From an uncultured Sulfitobacter sp. (GTDB taxonomy: Bacteria; Pseudomonadota; Alphaproteobacteria; Rhodobacterales; Rhodobacteraceae): a stretch of 64,000 bases of DNA. Of this stretch, positions 9,609 through 17,639 are shown in pieces. The translations under genes were made by a program, and so were the position numbers. The notes under the pieces are model-generated. The model was not told the DNA's origin and made no database searches. It saw only the letters and a list, made by a program, of their open reading frames with translations. The stretch is taken from assembly GCA_947502265.1 (NCBI GenBank), contig CANMZB010000012.1, forward strand, positions 1-64,000. Reading direction: 5' to 3'. Positions within the stretch are counted from its first letter, which is position 1, and the number at the start of each line of letters is the position of its first letter.

Positions 9609-9978
9609 GCTGGCGCGAATTAGGAAGGGCAGGGGCGTTCAGGCGGCGCGCTCCGGTGTCTTGAACAGCACATGCGCACGCTTGCCCCAAATGTTATGAC
9701 ACAACGCGCAAAGCTGTTTTTTGGAAGGGTCCGGCACCCTCTCGGGCGACAGTAAAGTCCGCTCGAAATCGCGATCCTCTGATCCGCGAGCGAGCGTAAG
9801 ACGATCTGCTCAAGCAGTTTTCCAGCCGCACCGGTTCAAAAGCAGATCGAGGGTTCTGCTTGCATCGGGGCGCGACTCGGAGCGCCCGGTGAAGCAACCG
9901 CGCAACGCTGCCTGCGATTGCCCAAGCGCGCATGCTGGTCTAAGACAGTGGCGAAACCCGTTTTCCGGAGCTGTGCCC
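9609..9978. other. Intergenic stretch with a possible minus-strand gene remnant
   Basis: No intact gene fits here. One minus-strand frame (about 9800 to 9641) reads as a plausible protein tail, with PDPSKKQLCALCHNIWGKRA containing a CxxC pair, but an in-frame stop blocks any longer product and no start is evident. I regard it as an unidentified gene fragment or chance. Confidence 0.3.
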
Positions 9979-10458
9979 ATGTCGCGTATCACGCATATCG
10001 TTCTTGACGATGCGAACCTGCCACCGCCCACGCCCGAGATCGAGCAAGAGCGCCGTGTTGCCATGTTTGACCTGCTGGAGGACAATAATTTTGTCCTGCC
10101 CCAGCGCGACGAACGATCCGTGCCTGCCGGTCCCTATCATCTGGGCCTGTCGATCCGCGACAAACGGCTTGTTTTCGATGTGAGCACCGAAGATAGTGAA
10201 AAGGCGGCAGAATTCCATCTTTCGCTCGGCCCGTTCCGGCAGGTGGTCAAGGATTATTTCCAGATCTGCGAAAGCTATTTCGACGCGGTGAAAAAACTGC
10301 CCCCCGCGCAGATCGAAACGATCGACATGGCGCGGCGCGGCATCCACATGGAAGGCAGCCGCGTGTTGCAAGAGCGGCTGGAGGGCAAGGCCGATATCGA
10401 CATCGACACCGCCCGCCGTCTCTTTACCCTGATATGCGTTCTGCATTTTGGAGCCTGA
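9979..10458 (+). CDS. UPF0262 family protein
   Basis: This encodes 159 residues of the alphaproteobacterial UPF0262 family. It is recognised from the conserved N-terminus (SRITHIVLDDANLPPPTPEI) and from IDMARRGIHMEGSRVLQERL near the C-terminus. No signal or membrane segment is seen. The function is unknown. Its stop lies one base before the GTG start of the phosphatase-like gene, so the pair is almost certainly one transcript. The ATG at 9979 is preferred, because the longer upstream frame has no family resemblance. Confidence 0.88.
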   Translation: MSRITHIVLDDANLPPPTPEIEQERRVAMFDLLEDNNFVLPQRDERSVPAGPYHLGLSIRDKRLVFDVSTEDSEKAAEFHLSLGPFRQVVKDYFQICESYFDAVKKLPPAQIETIDMARRGIHMEGSRVLQERLEGKADIDIDTARRLFTLICVLHFGA

Positions 10459-10459
10459 A

Positions 10460-10924
10460 GTGAAGAAGGATTTACCCCAATCCATTCTTTTTTGCTGTGA
10501 TCACAACGCCGTCCGCTCGCCCATGGCGGAAGGCATAATGAAAAAATTCTACGGCACCGGCACTTATGTGCAATCGGTGGGGGTAGAGAATGATCTCGAA
10601 ATTGACGGCTTTTCCATAGCGGTCTGCAAGGAAATGGACGTCGAACTATCGCGCCATCGCTCGCGCAGTTTTGACGAGTTGGAGAAAATGGGCGAGGATC
10701 TGGGCTCTTTCGATCTGGTGATAGCCTTCTCGCCCGCTTCGCAAGAGCGCGCATTGGAGCTGTCGCGGTATTATCATCTGGACGTGGAATACTGGCCCAT
10801 TCTGGACCCTACCGGCATGGGGGAAACGCGCGAGGCCAAACTGTTGCAATTTCGCGCGGCCCGCGACCAGATCGTGTCGCGCTTGACCGATCGTTTTGGC
10901 GGGCCGCATCTCGCTGCGTCCTGA
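10460..10924 (+). CDS. Low-molecular-weight phosphotyrosine phosphatase / arsenate reductase-like protein
   Basis: This is a 154-residue LMW-PTP fold protein. The catalytic P-loop is CDHNAVRSP, with the CX5R nucleophile Cys13 and Arg19, and the general-acid aspartate lies in WPILDPTG. Members act on phosphotyrosine or as thioredoxin-type arsenate reductases. The family member found with UPF0262 has no settled substrate. I chose GTG at 10460 because GGAG at 10450-10453 gives a 6-base spacing and the preceding stop is one base away. A TTG at 10448 is the alternative. Confidence 0.82.
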   Translation: MKKDLPQSILFCCDHNAVRSPMAEGIMKKFYGTGTYVQSVGVENDLEIDGFSIAVCKEMDVELSRHRSRSFDELEKMGEDLGSFDLVIAFSPASQERALELSRYYHLDVEYWPILDPTGMGETREAKLLQFRAARDQIVSRLTDRFGGPHLAAS

Positions 10925-10972
10925 TAGCCTGCCTGTCGGGTGATGTTGTATCCCGTCAATGAAGGTCTGATT

Positions 10973-10992
10973 CGCCTCCGTAAGGCGGTTTT
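10973..10992 (+). terminator. Probable terminator of the UPF0262-phosphatase transcript
   Basis: The stem CGCCT/AGGCG (10973-10977 with 10983-10987) is followed by GTTTT. It lies 49 bases after the phosphatase stop. The stem is short, so efficiency is uncertain. Confidence 0.5.
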
Positions 10993-11246
10993 GCCGAAAC
11001 CTGCGCGGCGGCGGAAACATCGTTAACGGGATGTACAAAGCCACCGCTGGCGAAGTGCCGACTGCCAAGGGCTGACGTACCGCATCTCTGCTCGACCTGG
11101 AAAATGGCAAGATCACCCCGCTACATCCCCTCCGACTGGAGCACGCAGGCCCTATGAGGGGGGTGTACGCCCTGTGGATGGGGTAATCTTGCCTTTGGCG
11201 CTGGCGATTTCGCCTATGAGCGCCTGCAAATCCGGGTGAAAGACCT
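10993..11246. other. Stretch without a gene after the phosphatase operon
   Basis: The plus-strand reading gives short protein-like pieces (for example SLLDLENGKITPLHP) broken by stops, possibly a decayed gene, but nothing can be identified. Confidence 0.3.
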
Positions 11247-11603
11247 TTAGGTCGCGCTACAGGCGGCGGCCGCATTTTGGCCGAAGGTTTTCCAAACGCT
11301 CCAGAAAGCATTGTCCGACGCCCGATCAGACTGCCGCCAAACCTGCATTTTATGCGGGTCTTTGAACGCTTTTACGCCGCGCCGCTGTTCGGAGAAGGAA
11401 AGCTGCTGATCCGCAACCGCCTGAATACAACCGCACCGCATCCCGTTGGCTCCGCTGCGCCCTTCGGATATGCACGCGCGTTGCAACGGACCCGTCGCAT
11501 ACATCACGCGGGGGGCGTAGGCGCCGCTGGTTGTGATACTTCCTCTGCCGCCACAAGCGGCCAGAGTGCTAAGTGCGATAAGCGCGAAAACAATCGGTTT
11601 CAT
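11247..11603 (-). CDS. Small putative lipoprotein with conserved cysteines
   Basis: This encodes 118 residues. The N-terminus (MKPIVFALIALSTLAACGG) is a lipoprotein signal with lipobox LAAC. The mature part has four cysteines, including RCGC in a segment reading MRCGCIQAVADQQLSFSEQR, and a charged central region. Similar short lipoproteins occur in Rhodobacteraceae, sometimes under the doubtful label 'arginine transporter'. I see nothing supporting transport. It is monocistronic and transcribed away from lepA. Confidence 0.7.
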   Translation of the reverse strand: MKPIVFALIALSTLAACGGRGSITTSGAYAPRVMYATGPLQRACISEGRSGANGMRCGCIQAVADQQLSFSEQRRGVKAFKDPHKMQVWRQSDRASDNAFWSVWKTFGQNAAAACSAT

Positions 11604-12012
11604 GACATCTGCCTTTGTCTGGTGCCGCTAACGGGTTTGCCCCTTATGACGCGGCTTTGCTCTGCTGTAGGGAAACTATGCACAATTCAGGTGATTCCGC
11701 AAATCAGGAGTGATGATGTGGGTTACTTAAAGCTGATAAAAGTTAAAAATGCCTCACCCGGCGCGCGGTCCGTTTGTCCGGTTTCCGTGAAAAGCTGGCC
11801 TGACGGTATGGGTTAGTGGAAATTGACGCCATCGAAGGCAAGGTGAAAAGCGAACTATGGCAGGATGGACGGGGATGTGATTGCAATTTCCGCTAACGCC
11901 TCTCTGTTTTCAGAGCCATTTCGCGCATGCATTGTTGACCGGAAAACCCATCAATACCCCGCGCGACATCATCCGCCTTGACCGCCCCCTCAAACCGCAC
12001 CATATCCAGATC
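11604..12012. other. Upstream region of lepA
   Basis: This is the divergent intergenic region between the lipoprotein gene and lepA. It must hold promoters for both, but no clear -35/-10 pair stands out. A short protein-like piece (YGLVEIDAIEGKVKSELWQD, around 11807-11866) could be the tail of a decayed gene. No intact gene is supported. Confidence 0.35.
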
Positions 12013-13812
12013 ATGACACCACTTTCACACATCCGCAATTTCTCCATCGTCGCCCATATCGACCATGGTAAATCCACCCTCGCTGATCGCCTCATTCAAG
12101 AGACGAACACCGTCTCCCTGCGTGACATGAAAGAGCAGATGCTCGACAACATGGACATCGAGCGCGAGCGCGGTATCACGATCAAGGCGCAGACCGTCCG
12201 GATTAACTATACCGCCCTGAACGGCGAGGAGTACGTTCTTAACCTGATCGACACTCCCGGTCACGTTGATTTTGCCTATGAAGTCTCCCGTTCCATGCGC
12301 GCGGTCGAAGGCTCTTTGCTGGTTGTGGACAGCACCCAGGGCGTCGAGGCGCAGACGCTTGCCAACGTTTACCACGCTCTTGATGCCGACCACGAGATCG
12401 TGCCGGTCCTGAACAAGATCGACCTGCCAGCCACCGATTGCGACCGTGTGGCCGAACAGATCGAGGATGTGATCGGCATTGACGCCTCCGGCGCGATCCG
12501 CGTTTCTGCGAAAACCGGCCAAGGCATTATCGAGACGCTTGAAGCCATCGTGCAACATCTCCCCGCGCCCAAAGGCACGCTGGATGCGCCGCTCAAGGCG
12601 ATGCTGGTGGATTCATGGTACGACAGCTACCTTGGCGTGATCGTCCTTGTCCGCATCATGGACGGGCAGTTGAAAAAGGGCGACCGTATCCGCATGATGC
12701 AAAACGGGTCGGTCCACCATGTCGACCGCATCGGCGTGTTCCGCCCTGCGATGACAGAAATCGACGCGCTTGGCCCGGGCGAAATCGGCTTTCTCACGGC
12801 CTCGATCAAACAGGTCCGCGATACCCGTGTTGGTGACACGATCACGCATGAAAAAAAGGGCTGCGCGCAGGCATTGCCCGGCTTTAAACCCTCGCAGCCG
12901 GTTGTGTTCTGTGGCCTGTTCCCCGTGGACGCCGCCCAGTTCGAAGATCTGCGCGATTCCATCGAGAAGCTCGCCCTCAACGATGCCAGTTTTTCCTACG
13001 AAATGGAAACCTCTGCCGCGCTTGGCTTTGGTTTCCGGTGTGGTTTCCTTGGCCTCCTTCACCTCGAAGTTATCCGTGACCGGATCGAGCGCGAGTATGA
13101 CATTGACCTGATCACCACAGCGCCGAGCGTCATTTATCACGTCCACATGCGCGACGGCGAGATGCAGGAATTGCACAACCCAGCCGACATGCCCGACCTC
13201 ACCTTTGTCGATCACATCGAAGAGCCGCGGATCAAAGCGACCATTCTCGTGCCTGATGAGTACCTCGGCGATGTCCTCAAGCTGTGCCAGGATCGCCGCG
13301 GCATTCAACAAGACCTCACCTACGCCGGCGCCCGCGCCATGGTCGTCTATGATCTGCCCCTGAATGAAGTGGTGTTCGACTTCTACGATAGGCTTAAAAG
13401 TGTTACCAAAGGGTATGCGTCTTTCGATTATCAGATGATCGGCTACCGCGAAGACGCGCTGGTGAAAATGAGCATCCTCGTGAACGACGAACCCGTCGAT
13501 GCCCTGTCCACCATGGTCCACCGCGATCGCGCCGAAATGCGGGGCCGCGCGATGGTCGAAAAGCTCAAAGACCTGATCCCCCGCCACATGTTCAAAATCC
13601 CGATCCAGGCAGCCATCGGCGGCAAAGTCATCGCCCGCGAGACACTGTCAGCCATGCGCAAAGACGTGACCGCCAAATGCTACGGCGGCGACGCCTCGCG
13701 CAAACGCAAGCTGCTGGACAAGCAGAAGGCGGGCAAGAAGAAGATGCGGCAGTTCGGGAGCGTGAATATCCCGCAAGAAGCGTTTATTTCAGCGCTAAAA
13801 ATGGACGGCTAG
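12013..13812 (+). CDS. lepA: Elongation factor 4 (LepA)
   Basis: LepA is a ribosome-associated translational GTPase that can back-translocate or remodel stalled ribosomes. The 599 residues are exactly the common length. G1 is AHIDHGKST, switch II is DTPGHVDF, and the NKID motif is present. The C-terminal region contains the LepA-specific [14 protein letters not shown]. The ATG at 12013 ([18 protein letters not shown]) is the family start, and the 44-codon extension upstream is not conserved-looking. The stop codon lies inside a long hairpin (13793-13831). Confidence 0.97.
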   Translation: MTPLSHIRNFSIVAHIDHGKSTLADRLIQETNTVSLRDMKEQMLDNMDIERERGITIKAQTVRINYTALNGEEYVLNLIDTPGHVDFAYEVSRSMRAVEGSLLVVDSTQGVEAQTLANVYHALDADHEIVPVLNKIDLPATDCDRVAEQIEDVIGIDASGAIRVSAKTGQGIIETLEAIVQHLPAPKGTLDAPLKAMLVDSWYDSYLGVIVLVRIMDGQLKKGDRIRMMQNGSVHHVDRIGVFRPAMTEIDALGPGEIGFLTASIKQVRDTRVGDTITHEKKGCAQALPGFKPSQPVVFCGLFPVDAAQFEDLRDSIEKLALNDASFSYEMETSAALGFGFRCGFLGLLHLEVIRDRIEREYDIDLITTAPSVIYHVHMRDGEMQELHNPADMPDLTFVDHIEEPRIKATILVPDEYLGDVLKLCQDRRGIQQDLTYAGARAMVVYDLPLNEVVFDFYDRLKSVTKGYASFDYQMIGYREDALVKMSILVNDEPVDALSTMVHRDRAEMRGRAMVEKLKDLIPRHMFKIPIQAAIGGKVIARETLSAMRKDVTAKCYGGDASRKRKLLDKQKAGKKKMRQFGSVNIPQEAFISALKMDG

Positions 13813-13831
13813 AAGCCGACCATTTTTAGCG
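13793..13831. terminator. Long hairpin spanning the lepA stop codon
   Basis: GCTAAAAATGG-A-CGGCT (13794-13810) pairs with AGCCG-A-CCATTTTTAGC (13814-13830) with one A/A mismatch and a 3-base loop. An extra C-G pair can close it. The A-run on one arm and T-run on the other suit termination in both directions. It includes the last six lepA codons and its TAG. Confidence 0.65.
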
Positions 13832-13844
13832 ACGGTGGGAGGCA

Positions 13845-13865
13845 GCGTATTGCGTAGCAATACGC
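13845..13865. repeat. Perfect inverted repeat after lepA
   Basis: GCGTATTGC (13845-13853) and GCAATACGC (13857-13865) are separated by GTA. It is the second of two hairpins in tandem between lepA and the convergent membrane-protein gene. There is no T-tract. Confidence 0.6.
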
Positions 13866-13914
13866 GTTCCCAATGGGTGCGGATGGAAAGTGATGGGTTT
13901 GGTGAGAAGGATGG

Positions 13915-14544
13915 TTAGAATAAGCTGCCTATTTGGCCGCCCAAGTTTAGGCAGACAGACCAAAAAAGAAGATTAAAGCAGTGGCGAAAATTTTTGGCCA
14001 TTCTGGCTAGTTCTGATTCATTGTTTATGAGCCTAGCATCATTTTCGTTTGCTTGAGCCTCCAAGGCATATGCCAGTATATCCCCATCATCAATGTGACC
14101 TTTCCAGTCACGCCAGAAATGGCCTCTAACGTGGAAGTTTCGTGGAAGAGCGATCCAGATTGCAAGCACCGCTGACGTAGTCAGGCCCAATCCGGAAATT
14201 ACTGCAATTGCAGGTGTCGGCATGTCATGAGCATAAAGAAAAGTAACGCTTGCTAAAGCTGCTGCGGCAGTGGTGAACCAACCTAATCGTCGTTCCGCAC
14301 TAGTTGCGTTCTTTTCTAGATCTTCCAACCGCATTTCGGTGTGACGTAGGGCTTCTTTCAAAATTAGGAGACTGTCGTTACTATTAATTAGAGGAAAAGG
14401 ATCGTTATCCATGGCTAAAAGACCTGCACCGCCTCCAATGCGAGGCATTCTCAATGAGGGTAATGTAAAAAGGCCGAGCCCACCAGCGCCTAAGCCTCCG
14501 CCGCGTCCTAAACCACCGTCAAAATCTAAAGAGTGAATCATCAT
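13915..14544 (-). CDS. Orphan membrane protein with Gly-rich N-terminus
   Basis: This encodes about 209 residues of unknown function. A glycine-rich low-complexity N-terminus (GGLGRGGGLGAGGLGLF) is followed by a charged helical segment around residues 55-85. Next come two hydrophobic helices near residues 88-140 (LGWFTTAAAALASVTFLYAH, then a segment around ISGLGLTTSAVLAIWIAL). A polar region (HFWRDWKGHIDDGDILAYAL) precedes a C-terminal hydrophobic stretch. The base composition is more AT-rich than the neighbours, which suggests transfer. Tandem ATG codons at 14544 and 14541 are both possible starts, and a hairpin lies just upstream. It could be a 2TM effector-like protein, but no family was recognised. 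Confidence 0.6.
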   Translation of the reverse strand: MMIHSLDFDGGLGRGGGLGAGGLGLFTLPSLRMPRIGGGAGLLAMDNDPFPLINSNDSLLILKEALRHTEMRLEDLEKNATSAERRLGWFTTAAAALASVTFLYAHDMPTPAIAVISGLGLTTSAVLAIWIALPRNFHVRGHFWRDWKGHIDDGDILAYALEAQANENDARLINNESELARMAKNFRHCFNLLFWSVCLNLGGQIGSLF

Positions 14545-14548
14545 CAAT

Positions 14549-14570
14549 GCCAAACCCCAAAGGGTTTGGC
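14549..14570. promoter_or_regulatory. Hairpin at the ribosome-binding region of the orphan membrane gene
   Basis: GCCAAACCC (14549-14557) pairs perfectly with GGGTTTGGC (14562-14570). On the minus strand it ends four bases before the first ATG and contains the only GG-rich ribosome-binding candidate. It could therefore hide the binding site. No T-run follows, so a terminator role is less likely. Confidence 0.45.
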
Positions 14571-14738
14571 AGCGCCCGAACCGCCCCCACGAGGCGGGCG
14601 CGGCGCTCCAATTTGTCCCCACCACCCAACGCCATCCTGAAACAAATGGACTGGCGCGAACCCGATAAGAGGCATGCAGTCAGGTTGGATCGGTGGTACA
14701 TCAGGTAGAACACCATAACCCACTAAACCGAGGCTTCC

Positions 14739-15239
14739 ATGACCTGTCCCCTGTGCACCACTACAAACACCCCGCTTGTCGAAATGCCCGTCTCTGGCGG
14801 TCCTGACGGCGCAGCCATCCAGATTTGCGCCCTCTGCGCAGATCCGCAAACGCCGCCTGAACACTTCCGCCCTCTCGCTTCCACAATGTGGAGCGATGAT
14901 CGCGCCCTTCAGGTCTTTGCCGCGCGCACGCTCAAACGCCTTGATACGGACTGGTCACGCGATCTGCTGGAGCAGCTTTATCTGGACGAAGACACGCAGG
15001 CGTGGGCCGATAATGTGGCCCCTCAAACCAATCACAAAGACAGCAACGGCGTCCCGCTTGCCACCGGTGATACGGTCGTACTTATCAAGGATCTGAACGT
15101 CAAAGGCGCAGGGTTCACGGCCAAGCGTGGCACAGCGGTCCCCAAAATCACCCTTGTCCCCGATAACGACGCCCACATCGAAGGTCGCGTCGAGGGCCAG
15201 CGGATTGTTATCTTGACCGAGTTCGTCAAGAAGCGCTAA
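14739..15239 (+). CDS. PhnA/YjdM family zinc-ribbon protein
   Basis: This encodes 166 residues. The N-terminus has a zinc-ribbon with two CxxC pairs (CPLC at residues 3-6 and CALC about 30 residues on). The C-terminal PhnA domain reads NGVPLATGDTVVLIKDLNVK and ends VEGQRIVILTEFVKK. PhnA was named from phosphonate operons, but the family is not proven to act on phosphonates, and no phosphonate genes are nearby. It is probably a soluble cytoplasmic protein of unknown function. Confidence 0.88.
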   Translation: MTCPLCTTTNTPLVEMPVSGGPDGAAIQICALCADPQTPPEHFRPLASTMWSDDRALQVFAARTLKRLDTDWSRDLLEQLYLDEDTQAWADNVAPQTNHKDSNGVPLATGDTVVLIKDLNVKGAGFTAKRGTAVPKITLVPDNDAHIEGRVEGQRIVILTEFVKKR

Positions 15240-15278
15240 GCCTGTTGTTGTATCAGCAGAGACAAGCGGCCTCTGCTC

Positions 15279-15292
15279 TTGAGCTGGATCAA
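15279..15292 (+). promoter_or_regulatory. FNR/FnrL-type site upstream of the DksA-like gene
   Basis: TTGAGCTGGATCAA matches the FNR consensus TTGA-N6-TCAA exactly at the conserved bases. Its centre is about 63 bases before the start codon, which allows a class II promoter with a 20-25-base leader. It suggests oxygen-responsive control by FnrL or a Crp/Fnr relative. Confidence 0.6.
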
Positions 15293-15348
15293 GGCCGTGC
15301 GTTCTCTCCTGCGCAACAGTATCCCGACAGGGATAGGGAGCGTCCAAA

Positions 15349-15663
15349 ATGAACATGCAGAGCCAGAAAGAGAAACTCCTTGCCCGCCGCGGCGAACTGG
15401 CGGGCCATCTCGAAAGCATCGAGAAGGAGCTAGACGAGACTCCGACCAAGGACATGGAAGACCTGTCGACCGAGCGCCAAGGGGATGAGGTGCTCGAAGC
15501 GCTTGGACATGCAGAGTTCAATGAACTCAAACGGATTGACCTTGCGCTGGACCGGATCGAAGCGGGCACCTACGGTATTTGCGCCACGTGCGGCGATCCA
15601 ATCGCCGAGGCCCGGCTGGCCCTGCTGCCCGACACGCAATTGTGCAAGACCTGCGCAGCGTGA
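15349..15663 (+). CDS. DksA/TraR-type C4 zinc-finger protein
   Basis: This encodes 104 residues. An N-terminal coiled-coil (KEKLLARRGELAGHLESIEK) carries acidic residues at its tip region, and a C4 zinc finger follows (CATCGDPI and LCKTCAA). Proteins of this fold insert into the RNA polymerase secondary channel. It is shorter than classical DksA (about 150 residues), so it is a DksA-like paralogue rather than the housekeeping copy. GGGAG at 15336-15340 is the ribosome binding site, and an FNR-type site lies upstream. The likely role is tuning transcription under low oxygen, which is inference. Confidence 0.85.
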   Translation: MNMQSQKEKLLARRGELAGHLESIEKELDETPTKDMEDLSTERQGDEVLEALGHAEFNELKRIDLALDRIEAGTYGICATCGDPIAEARLALLPDTQLCKTCAA

Positions 15664-15721
15664 TCCCAATCGCATTGCCATCCTCACAGGGTCGGCAAAA
15701 GGGTGGCTGATGCTGATTGCC

Positions 15722-15735
15722 TTGACCTAAATCAA
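15722..15735 (+). promoter_or_regulatory. FNR/FnrL-type site upstream of the small membrane protein
   Basis: TTGACCTAAATCAA is a full match to TTGA-N6-TCAA, centred about 69 bases before the ATG at 15798. A possible -10 element, GATAGT, lies at 15756-15761, at the spacing expected of a class II FNR promoter. A second palindrome TTGA-TAGT-TCAA lies at 15754-15765. Confidence 0.65.
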
Positions 15736-15797
15736 GGTCTGGCTTACGCAATCTTGATAGTTCAATCGCGACCGCATTCGCCCGAAAGGAACCCGTC

Positions 15798-15980
15798 ATG
15801 ATCCGCCTTGCATCAATCCTGTATTCCATAATCGGCACGTCCCTGGCCGGCGTTGGGGTGATTTTTGTGCTGACGACCGTAGATGACTCGGTTTCTGCAA
15901 TCATCGCCGCCGCGGTCATCGGTGCGGTTCTGGCGCTGCCGGTCTCCTATCTGATCGCCCGCAAAATCATTCAGGGCTAG
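15798..15980 (+). CDS. Small two-helix membrane protein
   Basis: This encodes 60 residues with two hydrophobic helices, roughly residues 5-27 and 33-55, joined by the acidic turn TTVDDS. Similar 60-residue proteins occur in Rhodobacteraceae, often misnamed 'CTP synthetase'. Nothing in the sequence resembles that enzyme. The upstream FNR-type site predicts induction when oxygen is low. AAAGGA at 15784-15789 is a good ribosome binding site. Function unknown. Confidence 0.75.
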   Translation: MIRLASILYSIIGTSLAGVGVIFVLTTVDDSVSAIIAAAVIGAVLALPVSYLIARKIIQG

Positions 15981-16065
15981 CGCGCACAGCCGGGATCGCG
16001 CGGTGGTGTACAGTCTGTAAAGACTGTGTGAAACTAATCGCCTGATCCCGTTTTCCGAGGCCCAT

Positions 16066-16893
16066 ATGACCCCTTGCATCCTTTGCGTCGCCATCACCGG
16101 TTCCGTCCCCACCAAAGCGGTTAATCCTGCTGTTCCGATTTCCATTGAAGAACAGATCGAAAGCACACATGCGGCCTATGAGGCGGGTGCGAGCATCTGC
16201 CACGCCCATGTGCGAAACGCGGACGAGACGCCGACATCGGACCCCGATAAATTCGCTTTATTGCAAGAGGGGCTAAAGAAGCACTGCCCCGATATGATCC
16301 TCCAGTTCTCGACGGGGGGCCGCTCTGGCGCGGGTGCTGCGCGCGGCGCCATGTTGCCATTGCGCCCCGATATGGCGAGCCTGTCTGTCGGGTCAAACAA
16401 CTTTCCCACCCGTGTTTACGAGAACCCGCCCGACCTTGTTGACTGGCTGGCGTCCGAGATGGTCAAATACGACGTCAAACCCGAAATCGAGGCGTTCGAT
16501 CTGTCCCATATCCACAAAGCTGCCGAGATGAACCGCGATGGCCGTATCGTCGGCCCGCTCTATATCCAGTTTGTGATGGGCGTGAAAAACGCCATGCCGG
16601 CAGATCGCGAAACATTTGGTTTCTATATCAAAACGGTCAAGCGGTTGGTGCCGGATGCGCTGTGGTGTGCCGCTGGTATCGGGCCGAACCAGATCGTGTT
16701 GAATGATTGGGCCATTGCCGCCGGAGGCCACGCCCGCGCGGGGCTGGAGGATAACGTGCGGCTTGACCGTGACACGCTCGCGCCGTCCAACGCGGCTTTG
16801 ATCCAGCGGGCCGCAGATCTATGCGCGAAATACGAGCGCGCGGTTGCCACCCCCGCGCAGGCGCGCGCGATGCTGGGCCTGCGCCCCGCCTAA
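16066..16893 (+). CDS. BKACE family beta-keto acid cleavage enzyme (DUF849)
   Basis: This encodes 275 residues of the Kce/BKACE family, TIM-barrel zinc enzymes that condense a beta-keto acid with acetyl-CoA and release acetoacetate plus a CoA ester. The founding member cleaves 3-keto-5-aminohexanoate in lysine fermentation. The metal-binding HAH of ICHAHVRNAD is present, along with LQFSTGGRSGAG and the C-terminal GLEDNVRL. Substrate specificity cannot be read from the sequence. No lysine pathway genes are nearby. Its stop codon overlaps the stop of the convergent deacetylase-like gene. Confidence 0.88.
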   Translation: MTPCILCVAITGSVPTKAVNPAVPISIEEQIESTHAAYEAGASICHAHVRNADETPTSDPDKFALLQEGLKKHCPDMILQFSTGGRSGAGAARGAMLPLRPDMASLSVGSNNFPTRVYENPPDLVDWLASEMVKYDVKPEIEAFDLSHIHKAAEMNRDGRIVGPLYIQFVMGVKNAMPADRETFGFYIKTVKRLVPDALWCAAGIGPNQIVLNDWAIAAGGHARAGLEDNVRLDRDTLAPSNAALIQRAADLCAKYERAVATPAQARAMLGLRPA

Positions 16894-17639
16894 ATCAGGC
16901 GGCGCAGGTCCGCCACCTGCGCGCCGCCGTCCAGTAACACAGCAAGACAATCCGCGCTAAACCGCCAGACATCCTCGGTATGAACAAGATGGTGCGTCAA
17001 CAGGCCCAAAGGCTCGTGCGCATCCTCGTCCCCGCTGCGTCGCCTGCGCAGCCTCTCCACGATCCCGTGGATCAGCGTTTCAGGGTCCGCAAGGCCACGA
17101 TGGCCACGCCAGAAAACGGGATCAATGTGGGTGTTGATCTGGTGTAGCCCCGCAGCTGCACAGGCCGCAGGGCGCGCACCATAGGTCGACACGCCGCGAT
17201 ACCCCGCCGCAGCAAGAACCGGCGCAAAGCCATGATCGAGCCGGTTCCACGGCGGCACAAAAACCGGCAACAAATCCGCACCAAATAGCGCCTCAAGCCG
17301 CGCCAGCCCGGCGGTGATCTCTTCAACGGCATCAGGGCGCGGATGCCCGAACTCGGCCTTTTTGGCCCCCTCGGGCGCGCGGTTCTCATGCCGCCAGCCA
17401 TGCCCCACAGGGACCAGCGCGGGTGTGGTATTAACTGTCCCGGCCAACGTATCGCTGGCAAGGTCGGGGATCACGGCAATATGCACCGGCAGGCCACGAC
17501 CCTCGGCAAGCCGCGCAAGGCGCTCCAAAGCGGCGGTCGGCGCAACGGCATCATCATCGCGCCACCAGACCGGCAGGTGCAGCCCCTCACGGCGCCACTG
17601 TGCCAGCTCGCGTTCAAGAGGCGTCCAGTCTGCTTTCAT
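16890..17639 (-). CDS. Polysaccharide deacetylase family protein
   Basis: This encodes 249 residues resembling the NodB/CE4-like fold. The DDD of VWWRDDDAV sits where the catalytic/metal aspartates lie, and GHGWRHENRAP gives metal-ligand histidines. The later motif PVFVPPWNRL corresponds to the conserved proline-tryptophan region. No signal peptide is seen, so it would act in the cytoplasm, unlike most CE4 enzymes. It is the last gene of the minus-strand glycan operon, and its start overlaps the stop of the glycosyltransferase before it by four bases. The substrate is unknown. Confidence 0.8.
   Translation of the reverse strand: MKADWTPLERELAQWRREGLHLPVWWRDDDAVAPTAALERLARLAEGRGLPVHIAVIPDLASDTLAGTVNTTPALVPVGHGWRHENRAPEGAKKAEFGHPRPDAVEEITAGLARLEALFGADLLPVFVPPWNRLDHGFAPVLAAAGYRGVSTYGARPAACAAAGLHQINTHIDPVFWRGHRGLADPETLIHGIVERLRRRRSGDEDAHEPLGLLTHHLVHTEDVWRFSADCLAVLLDGGAQVADLRRLI

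Noticed and set aside
9694..9933. 79-codon minus-strand frame in the gap before UPF0262
   Set aside because: The more protein-like reading of the same bases lies in another frame and is broken, so neither is an intact gene.
14547..14708. 53-codon plus-strand frame between the orphan membrane gene and phnA
   Set aside because: It starts inside the inverted repeat region without a ribosome binding site, and its product has no recognisable feature. A chance frame is more likely.
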